In this document: positions 24,985 through 34,287 of the stretch, piece after piece | How the letters are laid out: the number at the start of each line of letters is the position of its first letter | How positions within the stretch are numbered: position 1 is the first letter of the stretch | Origin: Pseudomonadales bacterium | GTDB lineage: Bacteria; Pseudomonadota; Gammaproteobacteria; Pseudomonadales; Pseudohongiellaceae | Reading direction: 5' to 3' | Length of the DNA stretch: 64,000 nucleotides | NCBI GenBank assembly: GCA_022822865.1 | Contig: JAJDYJ010000047.1 | Span: 1-64,000 of the forward strand | Program-made: the position numbers and the translations under genes | Notes under the pieces: model-generated | What the model was told of the DNA's origin: nothing | Seen by the model: the letters and a program-made list of their open reading frames with translations, nothing else | Databases searched by the model: none

Positions 24985-27183
24985 ATGAAAATCGCTGAAT
25001 CGATTTTGAAAACCGCTATCGGCGGATGCTTGCTGGCCCTGGCGGCCTGCGGGCGGCAGGAACCGGAAACCGCGGCTGTCGCCGAACCGGCGGGCGGGAC
25101 GTCTCCCGCCGCGGCCGTAGTTATCGATCAGGACGATATCGGCGGCGTGGTGACCGGCGCCAACGGGCCGGAAGCCGGCGTTTGGGTGATTGCCGAGACC
25201 AACGACCTGCCGACCCTGTTCTCCCGCAGCGTGGTCACCGACGATAACGGGCATTACCTGATTCCCGACCTGCCGGCGGCGCAATACGAAGTCTGGGTGC
25301 GCGGCTATGGCCTGGTGGATTCGCCCAGGGTCAACGCGTCTCCGGGCCAATCGCTCGATCTGGACGCCGTGACCGCGCCCGACGCCGCCGCGGCCGCGGC
25401 CTATTACCCCGCGGGGCACTGGTATTCGCTGCTCGATATTCCCGACCGGAGCGAATTTCCGGGCACCGGCCCCGACGGCAACGGCATCTCCATCGATATT
25501 CACAACCAGGCCGACTACATACGGCGGGTGACCAACGGCGGTTGCCTGGCCTGCCACCAGATGGGCAACGCGGCCATCCGCACCATGCCCGGCCTGTTCA
25601 GCGGTTACGATACCTCGCTCGAAGCCTGGAACCGCCGTGTCATGTCCGGGCAGGCGGGCGGCTCGATGGTCAGGGGACTGGCCGCCATGGGCGAGCGCGG
25701 CGTGCAAATGTACGCCGACTGGACCGACCGCATCGCCGCCGGAGAACTTCCGCCGGCCCCGGAACGACCTGCCGGCCTCGAACGCAATGTGGTAATCACG
25801 GTTTGGGACTGGGCGGACCCGACCGCCTATCTGCACGACCTGGTCTCCACCGACCGGCGCGACCCCACCGTGAACGGCTACGGCAATCTTTACGGCGCGC
25901 TGGAAGAAAGCGCGAACTATCTGCCGGTGCTGGACCCTGTCGAGAATTCGATTTCGCAAGTGCCGGTGTTCCCGGAAGATCCCGATTACAATCCCCCTCC
26001 GCCCACACCGCTGGCGGAATCTCCCTATTGGGGCGACGAGCCGATCTGGGACGCGTCGACTTCGGTGCACAATCCGATGCTCGATCACGAAGGCAGGGTC
26101 TGGATCACAGCCCGGGTGCGGGCGCCGGACAATGTGCCCGAATTCTGCCGGGAAGGTTCCGATCACCCCTCGGCCCAGGTGTTTCCGACCGGCCGCGCCG
26201 GCCGCCATCTCGGGGTTTACGATCCCGACACCGATGTCTATACGCCGATCAACACCTGTTTCAGCACGCACCACCTGATGTTCGCCGAGGACGAGGACCA
26301 TACCTTGTGGACCAGCGGCGGCGGCAGCGTCATCGGCTGGCTCAATACCCGGGAATTTCTTGAAACCGGCGATTCCGTGGCGGCCCAGGGCTGGACGCCT
26401 TTCATCCTCGACACCAACGGCAACGGCGTGCGCGACGCGGACTACACCGAACCGGGCGAAGCCGCAGATCCGGCGCGCGACATGCGCATCGACGGCCGAT
26501 ACTACGGCGTGGCGCCGGCGCCCGACGGCACGATCTGGGGTTCTTCCCTCGGTTATCCCGGCGCCGTCGTGCGGCTCGTGCCCGGAGACGACCCGGCCAC
26601 CACCGCGCTGACGGAAATCTTCCAGCCGCCTCTCGACGCCAACGGCGACCCGGTCGAAGGCTTCTCGCCACGGGGCATGGACATCGATCGCAACGGCGTG
26701 GTCTGGGCGGCCATGGCCAGCGGCCACATGGCGAGTTTCGACCGTTCGCTTTGCACCGGCCCGCTGAACGGCCCGGAAGCGACGGGGCAACATTGTCCGG
26801 AAGGCTGGACTTTCTATACCGAACCCCTGCCGCAATTCAGGAATCTCGACCTGCCGGGAAGCGCCGAAGGCAGCTATTACACCTGGGTCGACCAGTTCAA
26901 CACATTCGGCCTCGGCGAGAACACGCCGATCAATACCGGCAATCAGTCCGGCGCGCTGCTCGTGCTGAACGACGGCGAATGGGTGCGCCTGCGGGTGCCC
27001 TATCCGCTCGGGTTTTACACGAAGTGGCTGGACGGCCGCATCGACGATCCGGACGCCGGCTGGAAAGGCCGCGGCTTATGGGCGACCTATAGCAGCCGCG
27101 CGCCTTTCCATATGGAAACCGGGGCGGGAACCACGAGCAAGGTCTATCACTTCCAGATGCGGCCCGACCCGCTTGCGAGGTGA
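24985..27183 (+). CDS. Secreted lipoprotein-like protein with carboxypeptidase-regulatory-like domain and beta-propeller (Vgb-like) region, CxxCH motif
   Basis: Signal/lipobox LLALAACGR; early Ig-like segment VTGANGPEAGVWVIAET; CLACH; propeller segments PDGTIWGSS, DRNGVVWAAMAS. Confidence 0.75.
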   Translation: MKIAESILKTAIGGCLLALAACGRQEPETAAVAEPAGGTSPAAAVVIDQDDIGGVVTGANGPEAGVWVIAETNDLPTLFSRSVVTDDNGHYLIPDLPAAQYEVWVRGYGLVDSPRVNASPGQSLDLDAVTAPDAAAAAAYYPAGHWYSLLDIPDRSEFPGTGPDGNGISIDIHNQADYIRRVTNGGCLACHQMGNAAIRTMPGLFSGYDTSLEAWNRRVMSGQAGGSMVRGLAAMGERGVQMYADWTDRIAAGELPPAPERPAGLERNVVITVWDWADPTAYLHDLVSTDRRDPTVNGYGNLYGALEESANYLPVLDPVENSISQVPVFPEDPDYNPPPPTPLAESPYWGDEPIWDASTSVHNPMLDHEGRVWITARVRAPDNVPEFCREGSDHPSAQVFPTGRAGRHLGVYDPDTDVYTPINTCFSTHHLMFAEDEDHTLWTSGGGSVIGWLNTREFLETGDSVAAQGWTPFILDTNGNGVRDADYTEPGEAADPARDMRIDGRYYGVAPAPDGTIWGSSLGYPGAVVRLVPGDDPATTALTEIFQPPLDANGDPVEGFSPRGMDIDRNGVVWAAMASGHMASFDRSLCTGPLNGPEATGQHCPEGWTFYTEPLPQFRNLDLPGSAEGSYYTWVDQFNTFGLGENTPINTGNQSGALLVLNDGEWVRLRVPYPLGFYTKWLDGRIDDPDAGWKGRGLWATYSSRAPFHMETGAGTTSKVYHFQMRPDPLAR

Positions 27184-27198
27184 AGGTAACCTGTCAAG

Positions 27199-28221
27199 TC
27201 AGTCTTCGGATTGCTGTTGCAGGTAGTGCTCGACTTCCTTGACCCGGGCGCCTTTCAGCATCATTTCCATCGCATAGTTGCCTTCGTGGCAAGCGTACTC
27301 GTAGGGAATCTGGTCCGTCGGCGGCCAGACCATCTCGCCGCTGTAGCTGTCGGTATAATCCGCGTCTTCCACCGTGAAGGCATAGACCAGACCCCCGCCT
27401 TCGAGGGGGCTGAAGCGTTCTACGACGCGGCGGTCCGCGGGTTGACGCGGCTGATCCAGAAAATTGACGGTTTCGACGACCAGGGTGTCGCCTTCCCACC
27501 AGCCGATCGAATCCCCGTCGTACTTCGCGAGCGCGGCGGGTTTGTGCTCCCCGTCGCCCAGGCGGATGATTCGCGCCCAGTTCATCCACTCGACATAGAG
27601 CATCATGTAGTCATCTGTTTGAACGATGGTCTTGATATTGTTGTAGGCCCTTGAAGAAATTGGAATCGTGGCTGCCGGGAAATAAATGCAGCGCACCTGC
27701 AACATCTGGTTTTCGGGGCCGTCGAAAGGCTGGTCGCCGGTTTCAAGCCACCAGGCGCCGCCCGGATCCTCCCATTCGAAGCGGGGCGCGGCGTCGGCCT
27801 TTGCCTGCCCTTCCGGCGTACGCGGAGGCAGCCGCCCGTTCTCGGGATAGGTCAGGATCGAAGTCCGGTATTGCCCGTCGAGGGCGAATGCGTCATTGCC
27901 CCGGTCGAACCAGAAATCGTTGTAGGAACCGATCGTTCCGCCTTGCTCGGGCGGAGCGCGATTCGGATCGCCCGGTGCGGAATCGGCTGCGCGCGTGTTC
28001 ATCTCGCGGTTGCGCAAGGCCTGTACTTCTTCCTCGTTCAGATACAGCCTGTTGCCGAATCGTTGGGGCCGCTGGTATGGCGTCAATGTCGAGATGTCGT
28101 AGTTGCCGCTGAAATCGGGCTTGCCCGAGGAAGTGCGCGGATAGTCGTCCTGCGCTGTCGCGAATCCCGCCGCGGTCATCAGGACAAACAGGGAAAGTAT
28201 CGGTGACGGATTCCTGAACAT
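27199..28221 (-). CDS. Secreted protein of unknown function (paralogue of 22732-23724)
   Basis: Signal peptide; shared motifs IVQTDDY, GDSIGWWEGDTLVVET, YACHEGNYAMEMMLKGARVKE. Confidence 0.7.
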   Translation of the reverse strand: MFRNPSPILSLFVLMTAAGFATAQDDYPRTSSGKPDFSGNYDISTLTPYQRPQRFGNRLYLNEEEVQALRNREMNTRAADSAPGDPNRAPPEQGGTIGSYNDFWFDRGNDAFALDGQYRTSILTYPENGRLPPRTPEGQAKADAAPRFEWEDPGGAWWLETGDQPFDGPENQMLQVRCIYFPAATIPISSRAYNNIKTIVQTDDYMMLYVEWMNWARIIRLGDGEHKPAALAKYDGDSIGWWEGDTLVVETVNFLDQPRQPADRRVVERFSPLEGGGLVYAFTVEDADYTDSYSGEMVWPPTDQIPYEYACHEGNYAMEMMLKGARVKEVEHYLQQQSED

Positions 28222-28289
28222 AATTTTCACCACGTTCGTTACAAGTCGAAATGCCGGTCGCTCTACCTCATTCTACGCGCCTGGGCCGC

Positions 28290-28850
28290 TCAATCCAGCG
28301 AGGGATGCTCATATCCGGCCGGCAATACCTGTTCGTGATCGACGCGGATGCTCAGATATGTGATCTGCTCCTGGATATGACGGAATCCGTGCGGTACGCC
28401 GGCGGGAATCACGACGATGTCCCCCGCGGCGACGGCCTGCACCTGGCCGTCGGTTACTGTGCGCCTGCCGCTCGGTCCGATGAGTTCGCGCACCGCCGTG
28501 GCGTCGGCGGGAAATTCGATGGGATCCGTTTCATCGCCTCCGGTAACCAGAATGCCCGAACCGGAAAGAATGTAGTACACCTCGGTAACCCGGTGGTGCA
28601 GGATCGAGGTTACCTCCTCGCCCTCGGTGCGCGTGCCCGCCCGGCGCAGAATGCCGACCGCCACGTTCAGGTCGTCGCCGATATCGACAATCCTGATCTG
28701 CTGATCGATCGTATCGCCGAGATTCTCGAAGACTGTCATGATCTCCGCATAGGGAATATGGGTGGCGTTGTCCGGTTCCTGGGCCTGGACGCCGGCTGTG
28801 AAGACGAGCGGAATCGCCGCGACGAATGATTTCAGGGCATTGCTGTTCAT
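28290..28850 (-). CDS. Secreted cupin-domain protein
   Basis: Signal peptide; cupin-like ILHHRVTEVYYILSGSGILVTGG ... GDIVVIPAGVPHGFRH. Confidence 0.82.
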   Translation of the reverse strand: MNSNALKSFVAAIPLVFTAGVQAQEPDNATHIPYAEIMTVFENLGDTIDQQIRIVDIGDDLNVAVGILRRAGTRTEGEEVTSILHHRVTEVYYILSGSGILVTGGDETDPIEFPADATAVRELIGPSGRRTVTDGQVQAVAAGDIVVIPAGVPHGFRHIQEQITYLSIRVDHEQVLPAGYEHPSLD

Positions 28851-28921
28851 TGATTTCTGCTCCGGTTGATCGTTTGCTTGTGTGCTACCATGCGCGTCCG
28901 CGTATTGAACCTGACCCGATC

Positions 28922-30331
28922 ATGACTTCGCAAGCGGTTTCCGCCCGGCCGGACCTGTTCGAGCGGCTCAAGGAGATCGTCGGCCCCGCCGGATACCGGG
29001 ACGGCGACGACATCGAACCGAAGAACTATCAGGACCTGATGGAAGACCGGGCCATTCGCCCGCCGCTGCTGCTGCGGCCCGCGAATACCGGGGAAGTTTC
29101 CGCGATTCTTGCCCTGTGCCATGCCGCGGGCCAGCCGGTGGCGCCCCAGGGCGGCATGACCGGCCTCGTTTCCGGCGCCGCGCCGCTCGAAAACGAGATT
29201 TGCCTAAGCCTCGAACGCATGAACAAAGTGGTCGAACTCGACCCGTACACCAGCACCATGACTGTCGAAGCCGGCGTGCCGCTGCAAGTAATCCAGGAGC
29301 AGGCCGATGCCGAGGGGCTGCTGTTTCCGCTCGACCTCGGCGCCCGCGGCAGTTGCACCATCGGCGGCAACCTGTCGACCAATGCCGGCGGCAACCGCGT
29401 CATCCGCTATGGCATGACTCGCGAATTGGTCGTCGGCCTCGAAGCGGTGCTCGCCGACGGCACCGTCATCGACAACCTGCACAAACTGCGCAAGAACAAT
29501 ACCGGCTACGACATAAAGCAATTGTTCATCGGCAGCGAAGGCACGCTGGGAATCATTACCCGGGCCGTGCTGAAGCTCTTTCCCCGACCCGACAGCCAGG
29601 CGGTCGCCATGTGCGGCACGGGCACGTTCCGGCAGGTCGCGGACCTGCTGGTGCATGCCCAGGCCAGGCTCGGAGCCAATCTCAGCGCCTTTGAAGTACT
29701 CTGGCAAAACACCTACCAACTGGTTGACGTTCACGTGCCCCACGCCAGCGTGCCCTTGCCCGACAGTCACGCCTTTTACGTGCTGGCCGAAAGCATGGGC
29801 TCGGACGAGGCCACCGACGGCGAACTGTTCCTCGACATGCTCGATGAAGCCAGCCGCAAGGACCTGATCGAAGAGGTGGTGGTCGCCGATACGTCCGACA
29901 AGATCAGGAAACTGTGGACCGTGCGCGACGCCGCCGCCGAAATCGCTCCGGGAGTCGGCTATCTCCATACCTACGACGTCAGCATGAACGTCGCCGACAT
30001 GGGCTATTTCGGCGAGGAAGTCGAACACCGGCTGCGGGAAAAGTGGCCGGACGCCATTCTCGGCCTGTTCGGCCACATCGGCGACGGCAATCTGCATATC
30101 GTCATCAACGTCGGGCCGGAAACCCGCGCCCTGCACCTGCGACTCGACGAAGTGATTTACGGCCTGATCCGCGAGTTGAAGGGCTCGGTCTCGGCCGAGC
30201 ATGGCATCGGCATCATGAAACGGCCGTTCCTGCCGTATAGCCGGAGCAGGAACGAAATCGAACTGATGCGCAATCTGAAACAGAGCCTGGACCCGAACGG
30301 CATCCTCAATCCGGGCCGGATATTCAACTGA
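28922..30331 (+). CDS. FAD-binding oxidoreductase, GlcD / D-lactate dehydrogenase family
   Basis: PCMH FAD-binding motif VAPQGGMTGLVSGAAP, GSCTIGGNLSTNAGGNRVIRYG, C-terminal GHIGDGNLH, SAEHGIG. Confidence 0.93.
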   Translation: MTSQAVSARPDLFERLKEIVGPAGYRDGDDIEPKNYQDLMEDRAIRPPLLLRPANTGEVSAILALCHAAGQPVAPQGGMTGLVSGAAPLENEICLSLERMNKVVELDPYTSTMTVEAGVPLQVIQEQADAEGLLFPLDLGARGSCTIGGNLSTNAGGNRVIRYGMTRELVVGLEAVLADGTVIDNLHKLRKNNTGYDIKQLFIGSEGTLGIITRAVLKLFPRPDSQAVAMCGTGTFRQVADLLVHAQARLGANLSAFEVLWQNTYQLVDVHVPHASVPLPDSHAFYVLAESMGSDEATDGELFLDMLDEASRKDLIEEVVVADTSDKIRKLWTVRDAAAEIAPGVGYLHTYDVSMNVADMGYFGEEVEHRLREKWPDAILGLFGHIGDGNLHIVINVGPETRALHLRLDEVIYGLIRELKGSVSAEHGIGIMKRPFLPYSRSRNEIELMRNLKQSLDPNGILNPGRIFN

Positions 30332-30350
30332 AACAGGAAATTCACCGGTA

Positions 30351-31070
30351 ATGAAAGATCTGAACGGAAAGACCGTGGTCATCGTCGGCGGCACCGCCGG
30401 CATCGGCCTGGCGACCGCGCAAGCGGCGGCCGCGGCGGGAGCGAAAGTCTGGGCCGCGGGCCGCAGCGAAGCCCATCGTGACAAGGCCACGGCAACGGCA
30501 GCCGGGGCCTTTGCAGTGCGCGAAGCGGACATTCATGACACAGACGCGCTCGAAGCGCTGTTCGGCGAAGCCGGCCGCATCGATCATCTGGTCTTGTGCG
30601 CCATCGGCGGCGAACGCACGCTCAAGCCGTTCCTCGAACAGACCGAAGAACAGTTCAAGGCCGCCTACGGCAAACTCTGGGGCTACGCGAATGCGGTGCG
30701 GACCGGTGCGCCCTTCCTGGCCGAAGACGGTTCGATCACCCTGGTCAGCGGCTCCCCCGCGCGCAAGATCAAGCCGGGGCAGTCAGCGCTCAGTTGCGTC
30801 GGCGGCGCCGTCGAGAACCTGGCGCGCTGTCTGGCGGTTGAAATGGCGCCCATCCGCGTCAATATCGTATCCCCGGGCACCATCGACACGGCAATGTTCG
30901 ACTCGTTTGGCGACGCCAGGGAGGAACGCCTCAAGGCCGTCACCGGCGGCCATCTGATCAAGCGCGCCGGAACCCCGAACGAAGTGGCCGAGGGCGTTCT
31001 GTTCGTCATCAACAACCGCTTCGTCACCGGCACTACCGTCGACGTCGACGGCGGCCGCATTCTCAGTTAA
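30351..31070 (+). CDS. Short-chain dehydrogenase/reductase
   Basis: VVIVGGTAGIGLATAQ Rossmann motif; C-terminal FVTGTTVDVDGG. Confidence 0.9.
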   Translation: MKDLNGKTVVIVGGTAGIGLATAQAAAAAGAKVWAAGRSEAHRDKATATAAGAFAVREADIHDTDALEALFGEAGRIDHLVLCAIGGERTLKPFLEQTEEQFKAAYGKLWGYANAVRTGAPFLAEDGSITLVSGSPARKIKPGQSALSCVGGAVENLARCLAVEMAPIRVNIVSPGTIDTAMFDSFGDAREERLKAVTGGHLIKRAGTPNEVAEGVLFVINNRFVTGTTVDVDGGRILS

Positions 31071-31100
31071 TCGATAATCGCAATCAGAACGTCAGCTAAC

Positions 31101-31820
31101 ATGAACAAGATGATCAAGGAACTCGCCGGCGCCGCCGAGGCGCTCGAACCCGATATGAGCCTGCTCGAGGCCATCGCCGAACGGCGCTCGGTGCGCGGCT
31201 TCCTCGACCGCGAAGTGCCGCCGGAAGTCATGACGCGCATTTTCGATATCGCCCGGCAGGCGCCGTCGAATTGCAACGTGCAGCCGTGGAAGGTCTATGT
31301 CGCCTCGGGCGCCCTCAAGGACCGCCTGCGGCAACAGATGTACGAAAACACCGCCAACGGCGTGCCGCCGAACCCGGATTACGAATATCGCGGCGATTTC
31401 CGCGACGAGTATCGCGTACGCCAGGTGGAATGCGCCGTGGCGCTGTACTCGCAGATGGGCATCGGCCGGCACGACCGCGAAGGGCGCATGCGCGCGGTCT
31501 TGCGCAATTTCGAATTCTTCGACGCGCCCCACATCGCCTTCATCGGCATGAATCCGGCATTCGGCACGACCGTGGCGGTCGACGTCGGCATGTACGCCCA
31601 GACGCTGATGTTGACCATGGTCGCATTCGGCCTGCATAGCTGCCCCATGGGAAGCATGCGCAATTACCCGGACCTGATCCGGGAAGCCTTCGATATCAGG
31701 GACGGCACAAAGATCCTGTTCGGCGTCAGCTTCGGCTACGAGGACGCCGAAGTGCCCGCAAACGCCACCCGCACGACGCGCGCGCCACTCGACGAAAACG
31801 TCGTCTTCCGCTCGGAGTGA
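31101..31820 (+). CDS. Nitroreductase family protein
   Basis: RRSVRGFLDREVPPEVMTRIFDIARQAPSNCNVQPWKVYV; LHSCPMGSMRNYPDLIREAF. Confidence 0.9.
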   Translation: MNKMIKELAGAAEALEPDMSLLEAIAERRSVRGFLDREVPPEVMTRIFDIARQAPSNCNVQPWKVYVASGALKDRLRQQMYENTANGVPPNPDYEYRGDFRDEYRVRQVECAVALYSQMGIGRHDREGRMRAVLRNFEFFDAPHIAFIGMNPAFGTTVAVDVGMYAQTLMLTMVAFGLHSCPMGSMRNYPDLIREAFDIRDGTKILFGVSFGYEDAEVPANATRTTRAPLDENVVFRSE

Positions 31821-31839
31821 AAGCGGCGGGGACAATGAC

Positions 31840-32328
31840 TTGGCGCTGAAACCCGTAATTCTGCTGCACGATCTCGACAACCGGATGGTGGACCGCTGGG
31901 CGCGGCTGATCGGCGAAACCGGCCGCTACGCGACCATCAACACCTATAACGAAACCCACGCCCGCGAGGCCATCCGCCAGTACAACCGCGGCTTCGGCCT
32001 GCTCACCAACCGCCTGGCCTGCCTGATCACCGGCTGGAACAATCATCGCCGCCCGGCCGAACAATTGCTGTTCCGATTACGACGCGAGGAGGGACGCAGT
32101 CCTTTTCGGCGACCTACACCGGTAATCGTCATCACCGAAGATCATCGCCAGGACCTGAAAGCCGAAGCGCTCGACCCCGAACACGGCCGCGCCGCCGCCT
32201 ACCTCGACGCCGACGATTTTGGGGACACGCTCGTGGACTTGCTCAACCGAATCGTGTTCGAACAAGGCGCGGACGAACTAAATTCCATTGCCTACGCAAA
32301 ACTGCGTCGAGAATCCCGCACGCTGTGA
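31840..32328 (+). CDS. Hypothetical protein (weakly response-regulator-like)
   Basis: Continuous co-directional ORF with TTG start; no strong family motif recognised. Confidence 0.5.
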   Translation: MALKPVILLHDLDNRMVDRWARLIGETGRYATINTYNETHAREAIRQYNRGFGLLTNRLACLITGWNNHRRPAEQLLFRLRREEGRSPFRRPTPVIVITEDHRQDLKAEALDPEHGRAAAYLDADDFGDTLVDLLNRIVFEQGADELNSIAYAKLRRESRTL

Positions 32329-32330
32329 GT

Positions 32331-32561
32331 CGCCGTCTGGCGGGCGGTGTGCAGCGGGCGTGCGAGGCATGGGTGAGGCCCGGTCGGCGTAGCCGACAAG
32401 AAGCAACGCTTCTTGAGGGCCGAACGACTTGCCATGGATGGCAAGGCTGGGGGTTAGCGAAACCACCAATGTCGCGCCAGGGACGGCATGCACGATCCAA
32501 TCGAAGCCAGCCAACACAGACGTATTTACGGCGTCCGCTGCAAACCGCCCGCCAGGCGGCG
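32331..32561. repeat. Intergenic element bounded by 29-bp imperfect inverted repeats with nested hairpins
   Basis: Arms 32331-32359 and 32533-32561 match as reverse complements with about 3 mismatches; inner perfect hairpins at 32383-32397, 32398-32414 and 32428-32445. Confidence 0.75.
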
Positions 32562-32683
32562 ACGGGACCGAAGCCACCATTCTCCACCTGTGACATTAAG
32601 TCGCATTTCGGCGATTGCAATCGTTCGCATCAATTGGCAGTCTAGGCGGTTGAATTTGCCAAGAAACAACCAGGGGGCCATTC

Positions 32684-34273
32684 ATGTTCAAGACCATGCT
32701 TCTCCGTACCGCATTACTTGCCGCCGCGTTCGCGCTGCCGGCAGCCCATGCCGCCGATCTCGACCGGATCGGCACTTACGAATTCCCGAGTTCCGCTTCG
32801 CCGGAAGCCCAGGAATACTTCATCCAGGGCGTCGGATTCCTGCACAGCTTCGGCAGGACCCAGGCGCGCGAGGCGTTCGTCAAGGCGCAGGAACTCGACC
32901 CGGATTTCGCGCTGGCCTATTGGGGCGAGGTCTTCACCTACCAGCATCCCTTTTTCGGCCCGGTGGACGAACGGCCCGGCCAGGCGCTGATGAAACTCGG
33001 CGCCACCAGCGAGGAGCGGATCGCCAAGGCGCCGACCGAACGCGAAAAGGGCTTCCTCAAGGCCGCGGAAGCCTATGCCCTGGCGCCCGGCGGCATGCCG
33101 GATCGCCGGATCGCCTGGATGAACGCCATGGCCGACCTTTACGAGAAGTATCCGGACGATGACGAAGTAAAGGCCTTTTACACCGTTTCCATGCTGTCCG
33201 GCGCCACCGCTTCCGGCGACATGCGCGAGCGCATCAACATGCGCGCCGGGTCGCTGGCGCTGGAGTTGTTCAAGGACAACGACAATCATCCCGGCGCGGC
33301 GCATTACGTGATCCATTCCTTCGACGACCCGCTGCACGCCCCGCTCGCCCTCGAAGCCGCGCTCAAGTATGCGGACATCGCCCCGGCGGTCTCCCACGCG
33401 CGTCACATGCCGACCCATATCTTCATCCAGCACGGCATGTGGGACCGCGTCGCGATGTGGAACGATTCGGCCTTCCAGGCCGCCCGCGAACTGTGGAAAC
33501 AGGGCGATGAAGTCGGCGACCAGAACCATTCCTCCGACTGGGGCCAGTACGGCGACCTGCAACTCGGCGACTGGGAGCGCTCGAAGTTGTGGCTCGAACG
33601 CGCCGAGCAGACGCTGAAGGAAAATCCGGAAGACCCGCGCTCGATCAACACCCTGAACACCATGCAGGCGCGCCACATCATCGAAACCGAACAATGGGAA
33701 TTGCGCGAGTTGAACGACGAGCTGGCGGATCACCAGTTGCTCGCCCTCGGCCTGAGCGCCGCCCATCTCGGCGAACTCGCACTGGCCGAACAGGTTGCCG
33801 ACAAGCTCGGGGCCAGGGCCTCGGATCAGCCAAACAACGCAAACCTGCAGGTCATGCACGCCGAAGTGGCGGCGCTGACCATGGCGAAGCACGCCCAGCA
33901 GCAGCTCAACGAAGGCCTGACCACCGACGGGCTGCCGCAACAGGAAAAGGCCATCGAACTGCTGAATCAGGCAGTAGCGCTGAAAGAGGCCCAGTTGCCG
34001 CCGCGAGGCGCCGCCGAACCGCTCAAGCCGATCCACGAACTGACCGGTGAAGTACTGCTCGCCCTCGGCCAGCCGAAGGACGCCGCCGAGCGATTCGAAC
34101 AGTCGCTGCTGCGCATGCCGAACCGGCCGCTGTCGCTGCTCGGCGCCGCCCGCGCCTATGCCGCCATGAACGAGAAGGATATGGCCGGCGAGAAGTATCA
34201 GTCGTACCTGGCGATTCGCAGCGACGACTCGCATGCGGCGGTGAAGGAAGCCAGGCAATACCTGAGTAACTGA
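32684..34273 (+). CDS. Secreted TPR-repeat protein
   Basis: Signal peptide MFKTMLLRTALLAAAFALPAAHA; TPR-like helices; HMPTHIFIQHGMWD segment. Confidence 0.75.
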   Translation: MFKTMLLRTALLAAAFALPAAHAADLDRIGTYEFPSSASPEAQEYFIQGVGFLHSFGRTQAREAFVKAQELDPDFALAYWGEVFTYQHPFFGPVDERPGQALMKLGATSEERIAKAPTEREKGFLKAAEAYALAPGGMPDRRIAWMNAMADLYEKYPDDDEVKAFYTVSMLSGATASGDMRERINMRAGSLALELFKDNDNHPGAAHYVIHSFDDPLHAPLALEAALKYADIAPAVSHARHMPTHIFIQHGMWDRVAMWNDSAFQAARELWKQGDEVGDQNHSSDWGQYGDLQLGDWERSKLWLERAEQTLKENPEDPRSINTLNTMQARHIIETEQWELRELNDELADHQLLALGLSAAHLGELALAEQVADKLGARASDQPNNANLQVMHAEVAALTMAKHAQQQLNEGLTTDGLPQQEKAIELLNQAVALKEAQLPPRGAAEPLKPIHELTGEVLLALGQPKDAAERFEQSLLRMPNRPLSLLGAARAYAAMNEKDMAGEKYQSYLAIRSDDSHAAVKEARQYLSN

Positions 34274-34287
34274 TCGAGGCGTAGTCC

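Noticed and set aside
24847-26835. 662-aa minus-strand ORF
   Set aside because: Antisense to the well-supported 24985-27183 gene; low-complexity His/Gly/Arg-rich composition typical of GC-rich mirror frames.
32243-32620. 125-aa minus-strand ORF over the intergenic element
   Set aside because: Arises from the inverted-repeat element; no start context or recognisable domain, so treated as a repeat and not a gene.
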